Source: Gossypium raimondii
Taxonomy: Eukaryota; Streptophyta; Magnoliopsida; Malvales; Malvaceae
Direction: 5' to 3'
Assembly: GCF_025698545.1 (NCBI RefSeq)
Contig: NC_068565.1
Coordinates: forward strand, 8,556,001-8,620,000
DNA: 64,000 bases
Shown in pieces: positions 47,691-60,938 of this stretch. Both the position numbers and the translations under genes were made by a program. A model generated the notes under the pieces. It had not been told where the DNA came from. It saw only the letters and a list, made by a program, of their open reading frames with translations, and ran no database searches. Position 1 is the first letter of the stretch; each line of letters opens with the position of its first letter.

Positions 47691-49640
47691 GATTAAAGTT
47701 GTTAACACTTAATTGATAAGTGGAATTATAGAAGATATTTGAACAAGATGAAAACTCTTAATTTTCTATCATCGTAAATCTACTCAACAATAGTTGGAAA
47801 AAACGGGTTTTGAAAAATGATTTTGGTTGTGATATCTAAAGTAATAAACACTTAAATAAAATTTCACCTTTTCGATTTGTCTAGAATAAGTGCTTCGACC
47901 GAGTAGCCTTCTCCTCCACGTCTATCGAGAGTGGGTTCATTTCAAATAAAAAAATTTCAAAAAATTGCTAGTGGAGCAATTTTGTAATTTCTCTAAACTT
48001 TTGAGTCAAATTGTAAATCAGAAAAATATCTCTAGAAATTTTATGAAATAATCTCTTCAGAGAATTTTCTCTACAAGACCAACCGTCGCCAGCCGCTAGT
48101 ACCGCTATGTCCAGTGACAACCCTGTCGATCTGGTTTAGCCACCGGTTGGACTATCAGCCCGATTTGACTAGTTTTGGGGTCTTAGTCTTGGTTTTGGGC
48201 TCCTAGGTTCAATTTACGATTTCAGGTCCAATTTTTAAGTTCAATTACTCATTGGGCCAATTGTCTGACTTGAAAATTAATTTCCAAAAATATCATATTA
48301 ATTTTAATTAATTTGATTAATTTAATTTTACTTGATCAAAATTAATTTTCCCAAAAATCACTTAGATTTTCCAAATTAATTTTTCAAGAAAATTCTTTAA
48401 TCAAATTATCTAGTTGAACAATTTTCACGGCCACTTAATTTAATTCCACATCGAATAAATCGACTCAATTAAATGATTTCCAAAGTTATAGAATTTTCTT
48501 CTGATTCAAATTGCAATTCGATCGAGCTTTTGTTGGGCTAGCGGAGGGACCAATCGAGCATATACAATTAGGCTCTAGTAATTGCAATTATGTCCATAAG
48601 CATCTTTCCGATAATTCACAATTACTTAATCATAGAGTTAATCCATAAGAAGTACCATGATTGAAAACTCCTTATTTTATACTCTTTACGAAAACAATTA
48701 ATCCAACTGTTTTGTCCAATGGCCTCGTCATGTGTGTGTTTCTCTCAAATGATATCCTTGATTCCTTTGAGCTAAATTCTTTCACTCAATACAATCCTAT
48801 TTTATCTTGTTGTCACCATTGTGTCTTCTTAATGATTAATATGATCACTGTTAACAAATGACTGAGATAAATTGCTTGTTTGAGAATAAGCAGCCTGTTG
48901 TCACGTTCCATATTTATTAATCCACACAATGCCAATGAGAGGATATCATTAACTCTTTAACTGAGTAATGAATTCCATTGTTGTTAGTAAAGTCATGTCA
49001 TACACAAGTCATGTACTCAACATACCGGCTATGGGCTCGATTATCGTTAGAGCATAAGCCTCCACTTATATCAAAGCATATGAGTTGCATACGCATGGTC
49101 AATGGCTAACTTAGAATTTAGGTAAATCACACTATGAACGTCACAAGTGAATTATTTCACAAATGGATTCATAATTAATTCATCTTGAATCTAGTTCAAT
49201 GTATCATTCTACTAATGAATACACCTACGTCTCTACCCGTGGAGTCAATTGCTCCGATAGCCAAGGCTAGCCATCTCTCCATTTGGAATTGTAGACGACA
49301 TAATAATCCTTCTCAGTATTTTAATCAAATGCTCACTTCTATTTTTTTACAGGATTACAGACTTATTTAGATTATCTACTGAAATAAGTTGTCTTTCTCA
49401 CAATGTAAATGTTCTTACAATGCCATTTATCTTTAGTTTGAACTTAGACAATCAATGAGTTAATATTTGCTTGTCACGATTTTGTTTTGCATGCAAAATA
49501 TAAAAGATAGAAATACAAAAGACATAATAGTGAAATGTGAAATTAACTTCATTTATTCATTCATCGTTCAAATAAATAGAAAATAGTTACATGTTTACTT
49601 TAATATGGGAACATTTTCCAATAGTACGTGCTCACTTAAT
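47690..49640. repeat. Retroelement-like repeat, probably LTR-element derived
   Basis: The stretch has mixed composition with no long reading frame and phrases I recall as common in plant LTR-element leaders (about 48540-49330: GGACCAATCGAGCATATAC, CATACCGGCTATGGGCTCG, GTCTCTACCCGTGGAGTC). GGGAACATTTTCC at about 49607 may mark an end. Family unproven; copia is a guess from recall. Broken or non-coding. Confidence 0.4.
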
Positions 49641-52130
49641 TCCCTTTCTATAAAACCATCAAATATATCTTCTATATATATCAAGGCTGACTAATCAATT
49701 TTTGCATAAGCTCCATGTAAAGTGTGATAACAAAGTTATCATTCTCTTTTTTTAAATGCATTGTCTCCAAGAGCATCTTCAAGTGTCATGTTTAGATTGG
49801 GGTTACCAAAATTGTTGATTTCCTTTTTGAGATAAGATTCTTTTTAATAGAAATAAAATCTTACTTTTTTGTTGCTTATAGAACATATTTAAATTAAAAG
49901 GATAATTATTGTTGATGTAATTTAAGTGAAAGGGAGGGAAGATGTAAGGGAAAGGAGAGAGGCGAGATGGAGGGAGGGAGAAAGTTCACATTGTTGAATT
50001 TCAAGAGCCTAGTTGGATTTCTAAATGTCTTCTCATGTCATAGTGATTGGGAGCTATATATACATACTCCTAGGTAGGTTTCCTCTCCTTGATGTTTATA
50101 GGATGAGTCATGTGGCCTTGCTGACAGGTATACTAATGTATGTTCCTCGAGCTATGTGCCACATTGTTGAGTCTTTAGAGTCTACACGACAATGAATTTG
50201 TGAACCTTACAAATGGTGTATGAGACATGGTGAGGTCTTTGCTCTTGATAAGGCAATGGTCTTTGACGTGATAGGCACTTGGCAAGGTCTCCATTCGAGT
50301 AAGGCGGAATGGGGTGAGGTATATAACAATTGCCCTTTCCCCCCATGTTGAGGGAAAGGTTATAAAATGACGTTCCTCGAAACTTAGAAAGTTTTCAATT
50401 TCTTTTTGCCTCTATTTTCTCTTCCTTCCTTTCCTTTTGGCAAGTGTTGGCGAAAGAGTTTTTTCCAATATTGCAGTTATGTTATAGAATAGTTGCGATT
50501 AGAGTATATTTTGGTTATGGAGTAAGGGGACAATTGAAAATGCAATTATATAAGATAAGAAGAAGTGATGTTGCTTGATTTATCCACGACATCATTTTAC
50601 TTTATTATATCATATGTATGTGAAACTATAATTTGTGGATGGAATCAACAAATATTATAATAATTCTTAGGAAGGGTCACATTAGAGACTATAAATTGGT
50701 AAGGGGATAAGGAAAAATTCATTTGACTTTCATTTGTGTTAAAAGTTTTTTTTTTTGTTTTAGCAAGTTTTCTTTGTGCTCTAGTACCATTTTTTGGTTT
50801 GTGACATCCTTTACTATGGGTGAAAGATTTATTGTAGAATGAGATTTTATTATTTTTGGCAAGTGTTATGTTGTTATTCTTTTGTTTTAGTAGCTTTTTA
50901 TTTTGATTTCAAATAGGTGATGGGATAAAGTAATTTTATGTTTCACAATTTTAAGAATTTTGGTGGTTTAGAAATCAAGTACTGGTTAATACATTATACA
51001 TTGCAAAAGTGTGAGTAATACGGTGAGAATAAAAAGATGCTTAGGTCGAGATACTGATGGAGGTGGTAAGAGAAGGAATAATGTGAGAAGTGTGGGAGAA
51101 ACTTCTGATGAGAGAAACATAGGTAGAAATTTTTGGGTTGTGGTTGTTCTTATGGAAGATGCCTTCGAGTGCCACACAAAACCTAATTTCATAAGGCAAA
51201 TATTAGCTACAATGGGCTTGGAATTAGTAGTTTTCAAGTTACTAAAATGATTCTCTATACCTACCATAAAATTACAATATTTACTAAAATAAAAAGGGTA
51301 AACTATATTAGTAGTTGTTCAACTATTAGTAATTTTTTTTGGTAATTTCACTATGAAAGGTTATAGAATGATTACCAAACTATTAGGTAGCATCTTTTAA
51401 AATTGATATAATTGCAACTTTAATCCTCAACATTTTATAAATTGTGTTAATTTAGTCTTAATTCTAAAAAAGTTAACTATCAACATTTACACATTGTGTA
51501 ATTTGTTTTTTTTTGTTTTGCAATTTTAATTTTCTTTGTGACATTGAGAGTTACTTTTAAAAGAATAATAAAAGATGAAAATTATTATCTTAGATTTTTA
51601 GTGTTTCTATTTTTGTGTATTTTATTTTTAATCAAATTAGATGATAAATTTATTTTTAACTTTTTAGATGGAAGGGTCACAAAAACATAAAACTATAAAA
51701 GGATTAAATTACACAATATATAAATATTGATGGTTAAAAATATTATTATTCTAATTTTGAAAATTATCACAGTTAACCACTAAATAATTAAGTGATATTT
51801 TATAATAAGATTATAAAAAATATTAATAATTAGGTAATATATTTAAATAAAAAAACACCATGGTGAATGAAAAATCCAAGATACTACAATCAACTAGAAA
51901 TCCGTAGGATGAGAAGGTGACAAAAAGATTACCAAAAGTTGAGCTTTTGATGACAAAAGATCATCAAAAGGTTCTTCATATTGAAGCCCACTTGAGTATT
52001 TGACAATGACATAATAGAGAAAGTGGGATGAGAGAGAGTGCTTAGCCAACAAAATGCCTCAACCCTAATGCACCAAATACACCATCTTTCTTGCCCCACA
52101 TTTGATGATTATGACAATTAAATTAATATT
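49641..52130. other. Intergenic AT-rich DNA, nothing recognised
   Basis: No coding exons, RNA genes or element ends could be supported. A purine-rich GGGAGG run is at 49925-49985. A 79-codon open stretch at 51011-51250 has no recognisable motif and I do not call it. Confidence 0.4.
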
Positions 52131-52133
52131 TAG

Positions 52134-52142
52134 TATATAAAA
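52134..52142 (+). promoter_or_regulatory. THI1 TATA box
   Basis: TATATAAAA lies 187 bp upstream of the ATG, implying a leader of about 160 nt with no intron. Confidence 0.55.
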
Positions 52143-52328
52143 ACAAATCCTAACCATTCTAGACCCTTCAAATCCTATCCTCTTCCCACGTGTCCTCTCA
52201 GATATTTTCTTCACTTTTCTTGTTCCACTTTTATATATTTGGTCAGTCTCTTCAGTTCTTTCTACTATCTCACCTCTCCAGACTTCCGAGGAACACCAAA
52301 ACCTTCTTTTGTTTTCTTCTTCTAATCA

Positions 52329-53577
<1,249 letters not shown>

Positions 53578-54611
53578 TTGCAAGGGTCATAGTTGCTAAA
53601 CTGCTATGGAGATAGGAGGAATTGGAATAATGTGCAGTCATTGGTAGGATTTGGAATAATCTCCTGTAACTTAGTAGCAAAACCTTAGCATTTTGTAGCT
53701 TGTTGTTCTTCTCCTTGCATGCCTTTTAATTGAGTTCTGTTCTCTTTCTTCTTTGTCTTCTATATACTTGCAACTTCCACAGTTAAGCCACCATTGTTGC
53801 AATAATACCAATTAGTGCAGAGTTTCACAGAACAACCTTGAAGCTAAACGAAGGAACACAAACATCATTAATTAACTGCAAAAAACAAGGTTAACCAAGG
53901 CAAGAACATTACATGCATACTTATCAATCAAATCAGACAGTGAAGGAATGTAACAATAGACCTATGTCCAAAGTTGGGTTACTAGCGAGGTTCGGTCAAG
54001 TTTGACCTCAAGTATCATTTTATTAAATAGTAATTGTTACATATGGATTGGCCTTACATGTAGGAAACATTTGATTCAAATAAAAAACTTGGGTGTTGCA
54101 GTTTGGAACAACATTTGGAGTTACATACAAAGCAATATCGGTTAGTTGCTTAAGGGTCCATTTCAACATCCACAAAGTAAAGAAGAATGTAAACCATTTA
54201 TGTGCAAGAGAGGGTTTTGCTTGCTATAAAACTAAAACATTAACAAATCCGAAACCTTAACCAACAATCTAAAAATAAAACTACAAACATTATTATCCTT
54301 TTTACTGGACAGAATTAAACAAATAATTAATATAACTAATTTTCCATGTCCGAAGCAGCCGCAGAAACTAGAGGCAGAGAATATAGCTAAAGGCTTCACG
54401 TCCCTCTTCTTCTCCCTTATAACCCTTTCTTCTCTAAACTTCATAGGGTTTCACTCAGACAGAATTCTTTCATCGCCTCTCTTCTCTCTCCCCTCCCCTC
54501 GCCGCGCCGTGGCCGCGCGGCTTTCTTCTCTGTGTTTTCCTCCGCCGCTCTCAGCATTGGCCAGCAAAAAAAGAAAAAAGGGTCTGAAAGGTAAACAAAA
54601 GAAAAGCAGGC
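53578..54611. other. THI1 3' flank and COBL leader
   Basis: 3'UTR to about 53750, then AT-rich DNA. The stretch 54420-54611 is CT-rich and GC-richer, as expected of the 5'UTR of the next gene. Confidence 0.45.
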
Positions 54612-56713
54612 ATGAAAGTGCCTGGGTTGAAACTCATATGTCTTGCTTTCCTGTTTATCCACACAAGAATCCTGGTGTGTTATGGCGCTCCAGACGATGC
54701 TGTCGACGACTATACGGACGAGACACCGGCTAAGCCACCGCCGCCTGAGATGGACAATTGTAATGGTGTATTCTTGAGCTACGCTTTCACGTCAAGGACT
54801 AAAGCATTACCCCTCCTGAAAAACGTTTCAGCTCAGCCGTGGACGTTTAAAGCCATGGCCACCGTTGTAAATTCTGGGACGGAGGAGGTAAAAGGATGGA
54901 AGATGTATATTGGGTTTCAACATAAAGAGATATTGGTGTCCGCAACCAACGCCGTCCTGGTTGACGGTGACGTGGATTTCCCGGCGGCAGTTGGAAATGG
55001 AACAACCTTAGCAGGGTACCCCAACGCAGACCTCAAGACATCCATTGACACTGCTGGGGATTTTAATCAAATTGCCGTCCAGGTTGAGCTCAAGGGTTCC
55101 ATGTTCGGATTAGGCGAGAAGGCCACTCCTATGCCTAAGACCATCAGCCTCAGAAACGATGGCTGGAGATGCCCCACGCCTACTAAATATAGTGTGTTTC
55201 AAGTTCCAATCCAATGATGATTTTCATGCTTTTAATGAGATGCTATCTAAGGCAAGCTAACATTACTTTTTTGTGTTCTTGTTCTATAGAAACCTACATG
55301 CATGCATGTTGCAAAAGGGATCCGAAATTCAAACTGAATTCCAATAAAAAAAGCAAGTTCGCGGCTAGGCAAAATGGAGACCTCACCTTCACGTACGATG
55401 TTGTTAAATCATATGAAGGCAGCTACGAGGCCCAAGTAACGATGGACAACAGCAGCCCCATCGGCAGGCTGGATCGTTGGAACCTGACATGGGAATGGAT
55501 GAGAGGGGAATTCATTTACTCCATGAAAGGAGCCTACACTCCCAGATTTGATATCTCCGACTGCGTTTATGGCTTAGCTGGTCGTTACCTCACGGGCTTC
55601 GATTTCACTAATGTCATGAATTGTGAAAAAAAGCCAACCATTACTGATTTGCCGCTTACTAAAGCAAATGATACCCAGATTGGTAAGATCCCTTATTGTT
55701 GTAAAAATGCAAGTCTGTTGCCACCACAAATGGATCCCAGCAGAGCCCGAGCCATTTTCCAATTAAGGGTGTATAAATTGCCCCCTGATACCCCACCCAC
55801 TATTTTGTACCCACCACAAAGATGGAATATTACCGGCGTCATTAATGCTCGCTACCACTGTGGGCCTCCGATTAGAGTAGATCCCTCTGAGTTCCCTAAT
55901 CCAAAGGGGTTCGATGCTAAAGTATATGCCATCGCAAGTTGGCAAGTTGTGTGCAACATGACCAGAGCAGAGAAAAGGAAAACTAGGTGTTGTGTTTCCT
56001 TCTCAGCTTACTACAGCGATGGTGCTATTCCATGCAGCACCTGTGCTTGCGGATGCGACAATATCGACACCGATAAATGCAATCCCGACAAGCCTGCGAT
56101 GCATCTCCCACCCGATGCACTCCTCCTTCCTTCCGAAAACAGGACTGCTAAAACTAAAGCCTTTGCTAAACTCAAGAAGAAAGGGATTCCCAGGAAGTTG
56201 CCTTGCCCCGACAACTGTGGGGTCAGCATCAACTGGCATATCAACACCGATCACAAGGCCGGATGGTCGGCTCGGATGACGCTGTTCAATTGGCAAGAAG
56301 CTCCATTCGTGGACTGGTTCGTAGCCGTTGAAATGAAAAAAGCATACCCTGATTACGACAATGTGTTTTCCTTTAATGGAACCAAGAAGCTCAAAGGCAT
56401 CAAGAACACCATTTTCTTCCAAAGCTTGAAGGACTTGAATTACCTGGTGGAAATGAAAAATGGGTCTAAACCGAGTGATCCTAAAGTCCCTGGAAAACAG
56501 CAATCGGTTATTTCATTCATCAAGAAAAAGACGCCCAATATAAAAATTCGAAAGGGCGATGGGTTCCCTTCCAAGGTCTACTTCAATGGCGAAGAATGTG
56601 CACTTCCTCGTAGTTTCCCGAGTTCAGGGCACCGTTCTCCGCTTTCCATTGCAAGTTTCATCTTGATATCTATTACCACCACTTTCTTGCTCATCACAAA
56701 CCGTTTCATTTGA
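54612..56713 (+). CDS. COBRA-like protein, long type (COBL7-11 subgroup)
   Basis: Two exons (54612-55191, 55290-56713) encode 667 residues. The junction is ACTAAATATA|GTGTGT and TTCTATAG, giving TKYKTYMHACCK in frame; reading straight through ends after eight codons. Order: signal peptide (1-25), an N-terminal domain found only in long COBLs (50-190), the COBRA domain with a cellulose-binding-like part (about 205-400), the hallmark CCVS at 427-430 followed by a Cys-rich CSTCACGC patch, a second beta domain, and a C-terminal hydrophobic tail (SIASFILISITTTFLLI) after a small-residue region, so probably GPI-anchored. Many N-glycosylation sites occur (NVS, NGT, NLT, NIT, NAS). COBRA proteins sit at the plasma membrane/wall and affect cellulose microfibril order. 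COBL7/8 is the closest by length; this is not certain. Confidence 0.93.
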
Positions 56714-57423
56714 TCATCATTGCCTTTTCCTTTTTTGTTGGCTCGGAGTATGTCAGCTTTGGTAAAGATTATTGATATGTAAGTATCTGTATTTTTGAAT
56801 AACTCTCCCCAGCCCCATCAAAATCATTCATCTTTTATGACCGGAAATTTGATTTGACTTCTCGTCTTTGGGGGAGGGGGGGGGGGAAAGGAACATGAAA
56901 ATGCTGATGAACTGGACATTAGAGGGTGGATATATCTAAAGGATGAAGAGCGAGAGCAGCGGGCTAACTTCAAATTCAAGGCTTGTTCTACTAGAGTTAT
57001 AAGCAACTGTAACAAACTGTGGAAACAAAATTTTATGATAATTATGACAAGGGTTCCAATGTAGTAATACTTTGGAGTAAACTTTTTGGTTTTTGCTTTC
57101 TTTTTATGTATGTATTCTACTGCAAAAGAGTCATAGGATTCAGGTTCAGATTTCAATGAATAAAGACAAATTCCTTTTCTTTAGTTCAGTTTCTTTTATA
57201 TATAAGATTGTTTAAGAAAAGATAATTAATACACTCATCACATTTTATTTTATTTTATTTTCATCATTTCTGGCTAGCAATGCTTTCCTGTTTAATAATT
57301 TCGCCCTATAAATACAAATGATTCAATGATTTTCTCTATTGGTACTTTGTCCCTAAACTCATGTTGTTCCTGCATAACAAAACTATTAGTGAAATGATTA
57401 ACATGTTATTTGCCTACAACGGT
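56714..57423. other. COBL 3' flank
   Basis: Likely 3'UTR to about 57170 (AATAAAG near 57160), then AT-rich DNA. Confidence 0.4.
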
Positions 57424-59460
57424 TGTAATACCTTAAATTTTGGTAAGGATTAAGTTATAAAAGTTTAAAAGTTGAAGGACTGAAACTGTAAATATACCAT
57501 TTTAGAAAAGGGGTGAAATTTTAAGAGATATTCTTTTTCATGAATATGGAAAATCGAGATCAGGACTAAATTGAATAAAGTGGAAAAGTACAATTTTCCT
57601 ATTTTGCATTTGAGGGACCTAAATGCAAATCTTCCATTTTGAAAATGATATTTTTGAGACACAATGATGATGTTAAAACACCTAACCTCGTGAGCTGTAA
57701 AGTTTTAAGGAAAATTAATATATGATAATTATGGGTGAAACATGGTGGAATTTAATTGGTTGGTGAAATAAGGATTAAATTGAATGAAAAGAGAGATAAA
57801 GTGGGACGGCAACAAAAATAAAAGGGAAATAAAGGAAATAAAAGAAAGAAAGAAAATTGCATGAATTTTCCTTAGTTCTGCCTTAAAACCATAACCTAGT
57901 AAAGAAATAGGTAAGTATTTAATTGAATTTAAGCTTATTTATTTTAATTTGAATATTTGAGTATTTAAATTTTAATACGAAATAATTAAATAAGATATGA
58001 TTAAGATTATTGAATATATTAAATTTAGTAGTGAAAATGTAATTAAAAGTAAGCAATGTGAGGGATTATGAATTTTTATGAAAGTAAAGATTAAATTATA
58101 AATAGTGAAAATTTATTTACTTGTCATAAATTGATAACCTGAATAGAGGTAGTATAGTGAAGTTACTATAGAGAGGACTAAATTGTAAATTGTATAAAAT
58201 ATGTTTATGAAATCAATATTGTGATTGAAGACTTAAATGAAGTGTTATGTGATAGTAATGAAGTGTAAAGTGATAAAATAATTATTGAATTTTCACGAAT
58301 TTAAAGACTAAATTGTGAAATGTTCAAAATTGTCATGTGTGCTAAAGTAGCGAAATAAAAATTTAAGTGTTATGAGAAAGTAAACTACTTAATGATAATT
58401 AATTGAAATCTAAAATGCTAACTGTTGTGAATATCTTATGTTTGTATATTTATGAATTGTGAATAAAGTGAATATTTGAAATAAAAATGTAGTGAATGTG
58501 TTTATGTTATTCAAAATGAATAAATAATATGGTACAAAGTGATATATCAAGTAGGTTATATGAATAAAGGCATTAGTGAACTTAAAAGAAATATGTTATA
58601 TTATAACGAAATGATTTTGGAGTTGAGAGGGATTGAGGGTTCGAATGAGAATTGACTTGGTGATATGGGGGTTCGGAGGAGATTGGGAGAGGAGTATTGG
58701 GTTATGTGATGTGTTTATTGGGGGTTTTTCTATATTTTTCTAGAGCTCCTATTATCAAAGTTCCGTTATAGGTCGGAAGTCCATGTTTGGCTTGAATCTC
58801 TACAATGTATCGAAATTATTGAACTCTTCTGATATTCACTAAGGACTACAAAAGTGATGTATGAAAGTAAAAATATATGTTTATGTGTAATAATATATGA
58901 AGATAAAGATAAAGATAAAAGTGAACATGAGAATTAAGCGTTAAAAGATACATGTGAATTAAATGTTTATGTTATGTTAGTGAAATGAGAGAAAGATTTT
59001 GATACGTGGATGTGAAAGTTAATTAGTGACAATATATGTTAAAAGTTAAAACTATAAGTTATAAAGTTAATTTAAATAATTTTACGTTTTGAAAATGAAT
59101 TAAAAGTTTAAGTATATTGTGAAAGAAACTATGTGAATAAATGTTATTAAAAATTTATTTAAATTGTATATGTATTGAATTTAATTCAGTACTAAGTCGT
59201 TCACGTAACTTAACGCGTTTGTTTCAAACACGTAGGTGATAGATAAGTTTAAAAAAAAAAAATTAGAATTGTTACTTCAGTTCGGATTACATCACTCCTC
59301 AAGCTTCAAGCCCTTTGGTGTATGTATATATATAATTTGGACCTTAGTTTGGCATATAATTAAGCTTATTCGTAATAATGTGAATTATGTACCAATAATA
59401 ATATTTAATGTTATAAAAACAAGAAGATGTTTAAATGTAACATCTTTTATTTGAATCTTA
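57424..59460. mobile_element. LTR-like sequence related to family B
   Basis: It starts TGTAATACC like family B LTRs. At 59185-59240 it has a block (AGTACTAAGTCG, TTTCAAACACGTAGGTGATAG) in the position and style of the ACTGAG...GCGCAGGTCATT block of the LTR at 26703. Composition (AATTGAAT, GTGAAAT runs) is similar. The right end and target duplication are not clear, so the limits are approximate and it may be truncated. Confidence 0.45.
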
Positions 59461-59465
59461 CAATG

Positions 59466-59541
59466 ATTTCAGAAAGCCAAAGGGCTTTTATAAAAGGTGG
59501 TAACATCGTTGACAATGCTCTTTTGGCTCATGAATTAATAA
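59466..59541 (+). pseudogene. LINE reverse transcriptase scrap
   Basis: About 25 codons read ISESQRAFIKGGNIVDNALL, the conserved ISxxQxAFIxGRxIxDNxLLAHE region of plant L1-type reverse transcriptases. Neither side continues the domain, so only a small piece survives. Confidence 0.75.
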
Positions 59542-59553
59542 CAAATTTTAATT

Positions 59554-60168
59554 TTAATGTTTACATATTTTATCAATTTAATTCTAAATATAAAAAATTA
59601 TAAAACAAAATTAGCTCTCAATGTCATTCTAGTTCAAAATCTAATAAATTTAATAAATTTAGCCTCAATGGTTACAAAATTTATTATTTTAGCTCTCTAA
59701 ATTTTTAATGTTTTATGAATTAAATAACTTATTCCCTTTTTCTCCAATTAGATCAAGCCACGTTAACTCTTCAACGGTACGGTCAAGTGCTGAGTCAACA
59801 CCACCCAGATGAGCTTCGCCAATGATCTCGCCTCTTGTTCTTACCTCGTCAAAGTAAAAGACAATACATTCCCTGTGGATAGTCTTTTGATTGCGGAACC
59901 TTTAAATGGACCAATTATGCAAAAATATTACTCTTTATTTTCCCTTGTTTTGTTTCATTCTACATACCCCATTTTTTTTCATCCATTGTTTAGCTTATGC
60001 TACTTGGACTTGAGGTGAGGCTTGGATAGGGGTATGTGATCTACATAAATTTACTCATTTTTGGAATATATATATTAGAGGGCTAAAATGAAAAATTTTG
60101 TAAATTGAGGGTTAAATTTGTTAAAATTTCATGTTTAGGATTAAATTGATAGAATGTGTAAACATTGA
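59554..60168. mobile_element. Foldback / MITE-like inverted repeat element
   Basis: Arms at 59554-59590 and 60131-60168 are inverted copies over about 37 bp (TCAATTTAATTCTAAA against TTTAGGATTAAATTGA). Weaker inverted similarity continues inward (TTTAGCTCTCTAAATTT against GAGGGCTAAAATG) and outward toward 60290. The centre has a less AT-rich segment (59750-60030). No transposase. It sits directly against the LINE scrap, and target duplications were not found. Confidence 0.55.
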
Positions 60169-60290
60169 AGGGCTAAATTTATTATCCGACCAATAAAAAA
60201 GGCCCACGTCAGTACAGCTGTGGCAGTTAATATTTGGTTTCGTGACTAAATTGAAAAAATTAAAAATTTATTGACCAAAATAGAACCGGA

Positions 60291-60938
60291 CAATAGTTTA
60301 GTGAACATTTCTGTACTTTACCCTTATATTTATAATTAACTTAATAGGTATGAAAATGGTGTATTTGTGTTACTCATTACTAAATTATATATTTTACACA
60401 TTATTATTTATAATAAATCAAATTGTGATTTAAAATGTGGAATGTTAATCCTTGATTTTAAATATTTTTATTGTTGCATTGATTATTTAAAAAGATTCAC
60501 ATGGAAATATATGAACTTCATAAAAACAAAAATGGAGAATAGATTGTTTTGCTTTAGGATTTAAAACAGTTGAACCGAAGAAATAAATTGTTGGAGATTG
60601 AAGAATCCAGGTTCTGTCATGTTCTTTATGAAAGCGAATCTTCATTTGATTGGGATTTATTTTCTTCTTTGATTGGAGATCGGATTGAATTCTTAACTTT
60701 GCTTGTTCAGGATTGATGAAGCACAAGGTATGTTTAGAATACAACGATGGACGTGTATAGATTGCTTTCAGTATGCAAATAATGTGGAGGTCTGATGTCT
60801 AATACAACAATTGCTTCAATGGCAACATTGGATGGTCATGGTCAGGGCAACTGCAAAATTCTGTAATCTCGGAGCCAGGATCCCATCTGGAAGTTCATTA
60901 TTCTCTTTTCAGAGATCAAGTTTTCACTGGATGGAAAA
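60291..60938. other. TBC gene 3' flank
   Basis: The 3'UTR of the minus-strand TBC gene probably covers about 60600-60938, a moderately GC-rich non-coding stretch. The rest is AT-rich. Confidence 0.4.

Noticed and set aside
51011-51250. 79-codon open frame
   Set aside because: No motif, no splice context and no flanking gene signals; length is within chance.
56003-56503. Antisense 166-codon frame within the COBRA-like gene
   Set aside because: Shadow of a highly constrained exon; no start context, splice signal or recognisable domain.
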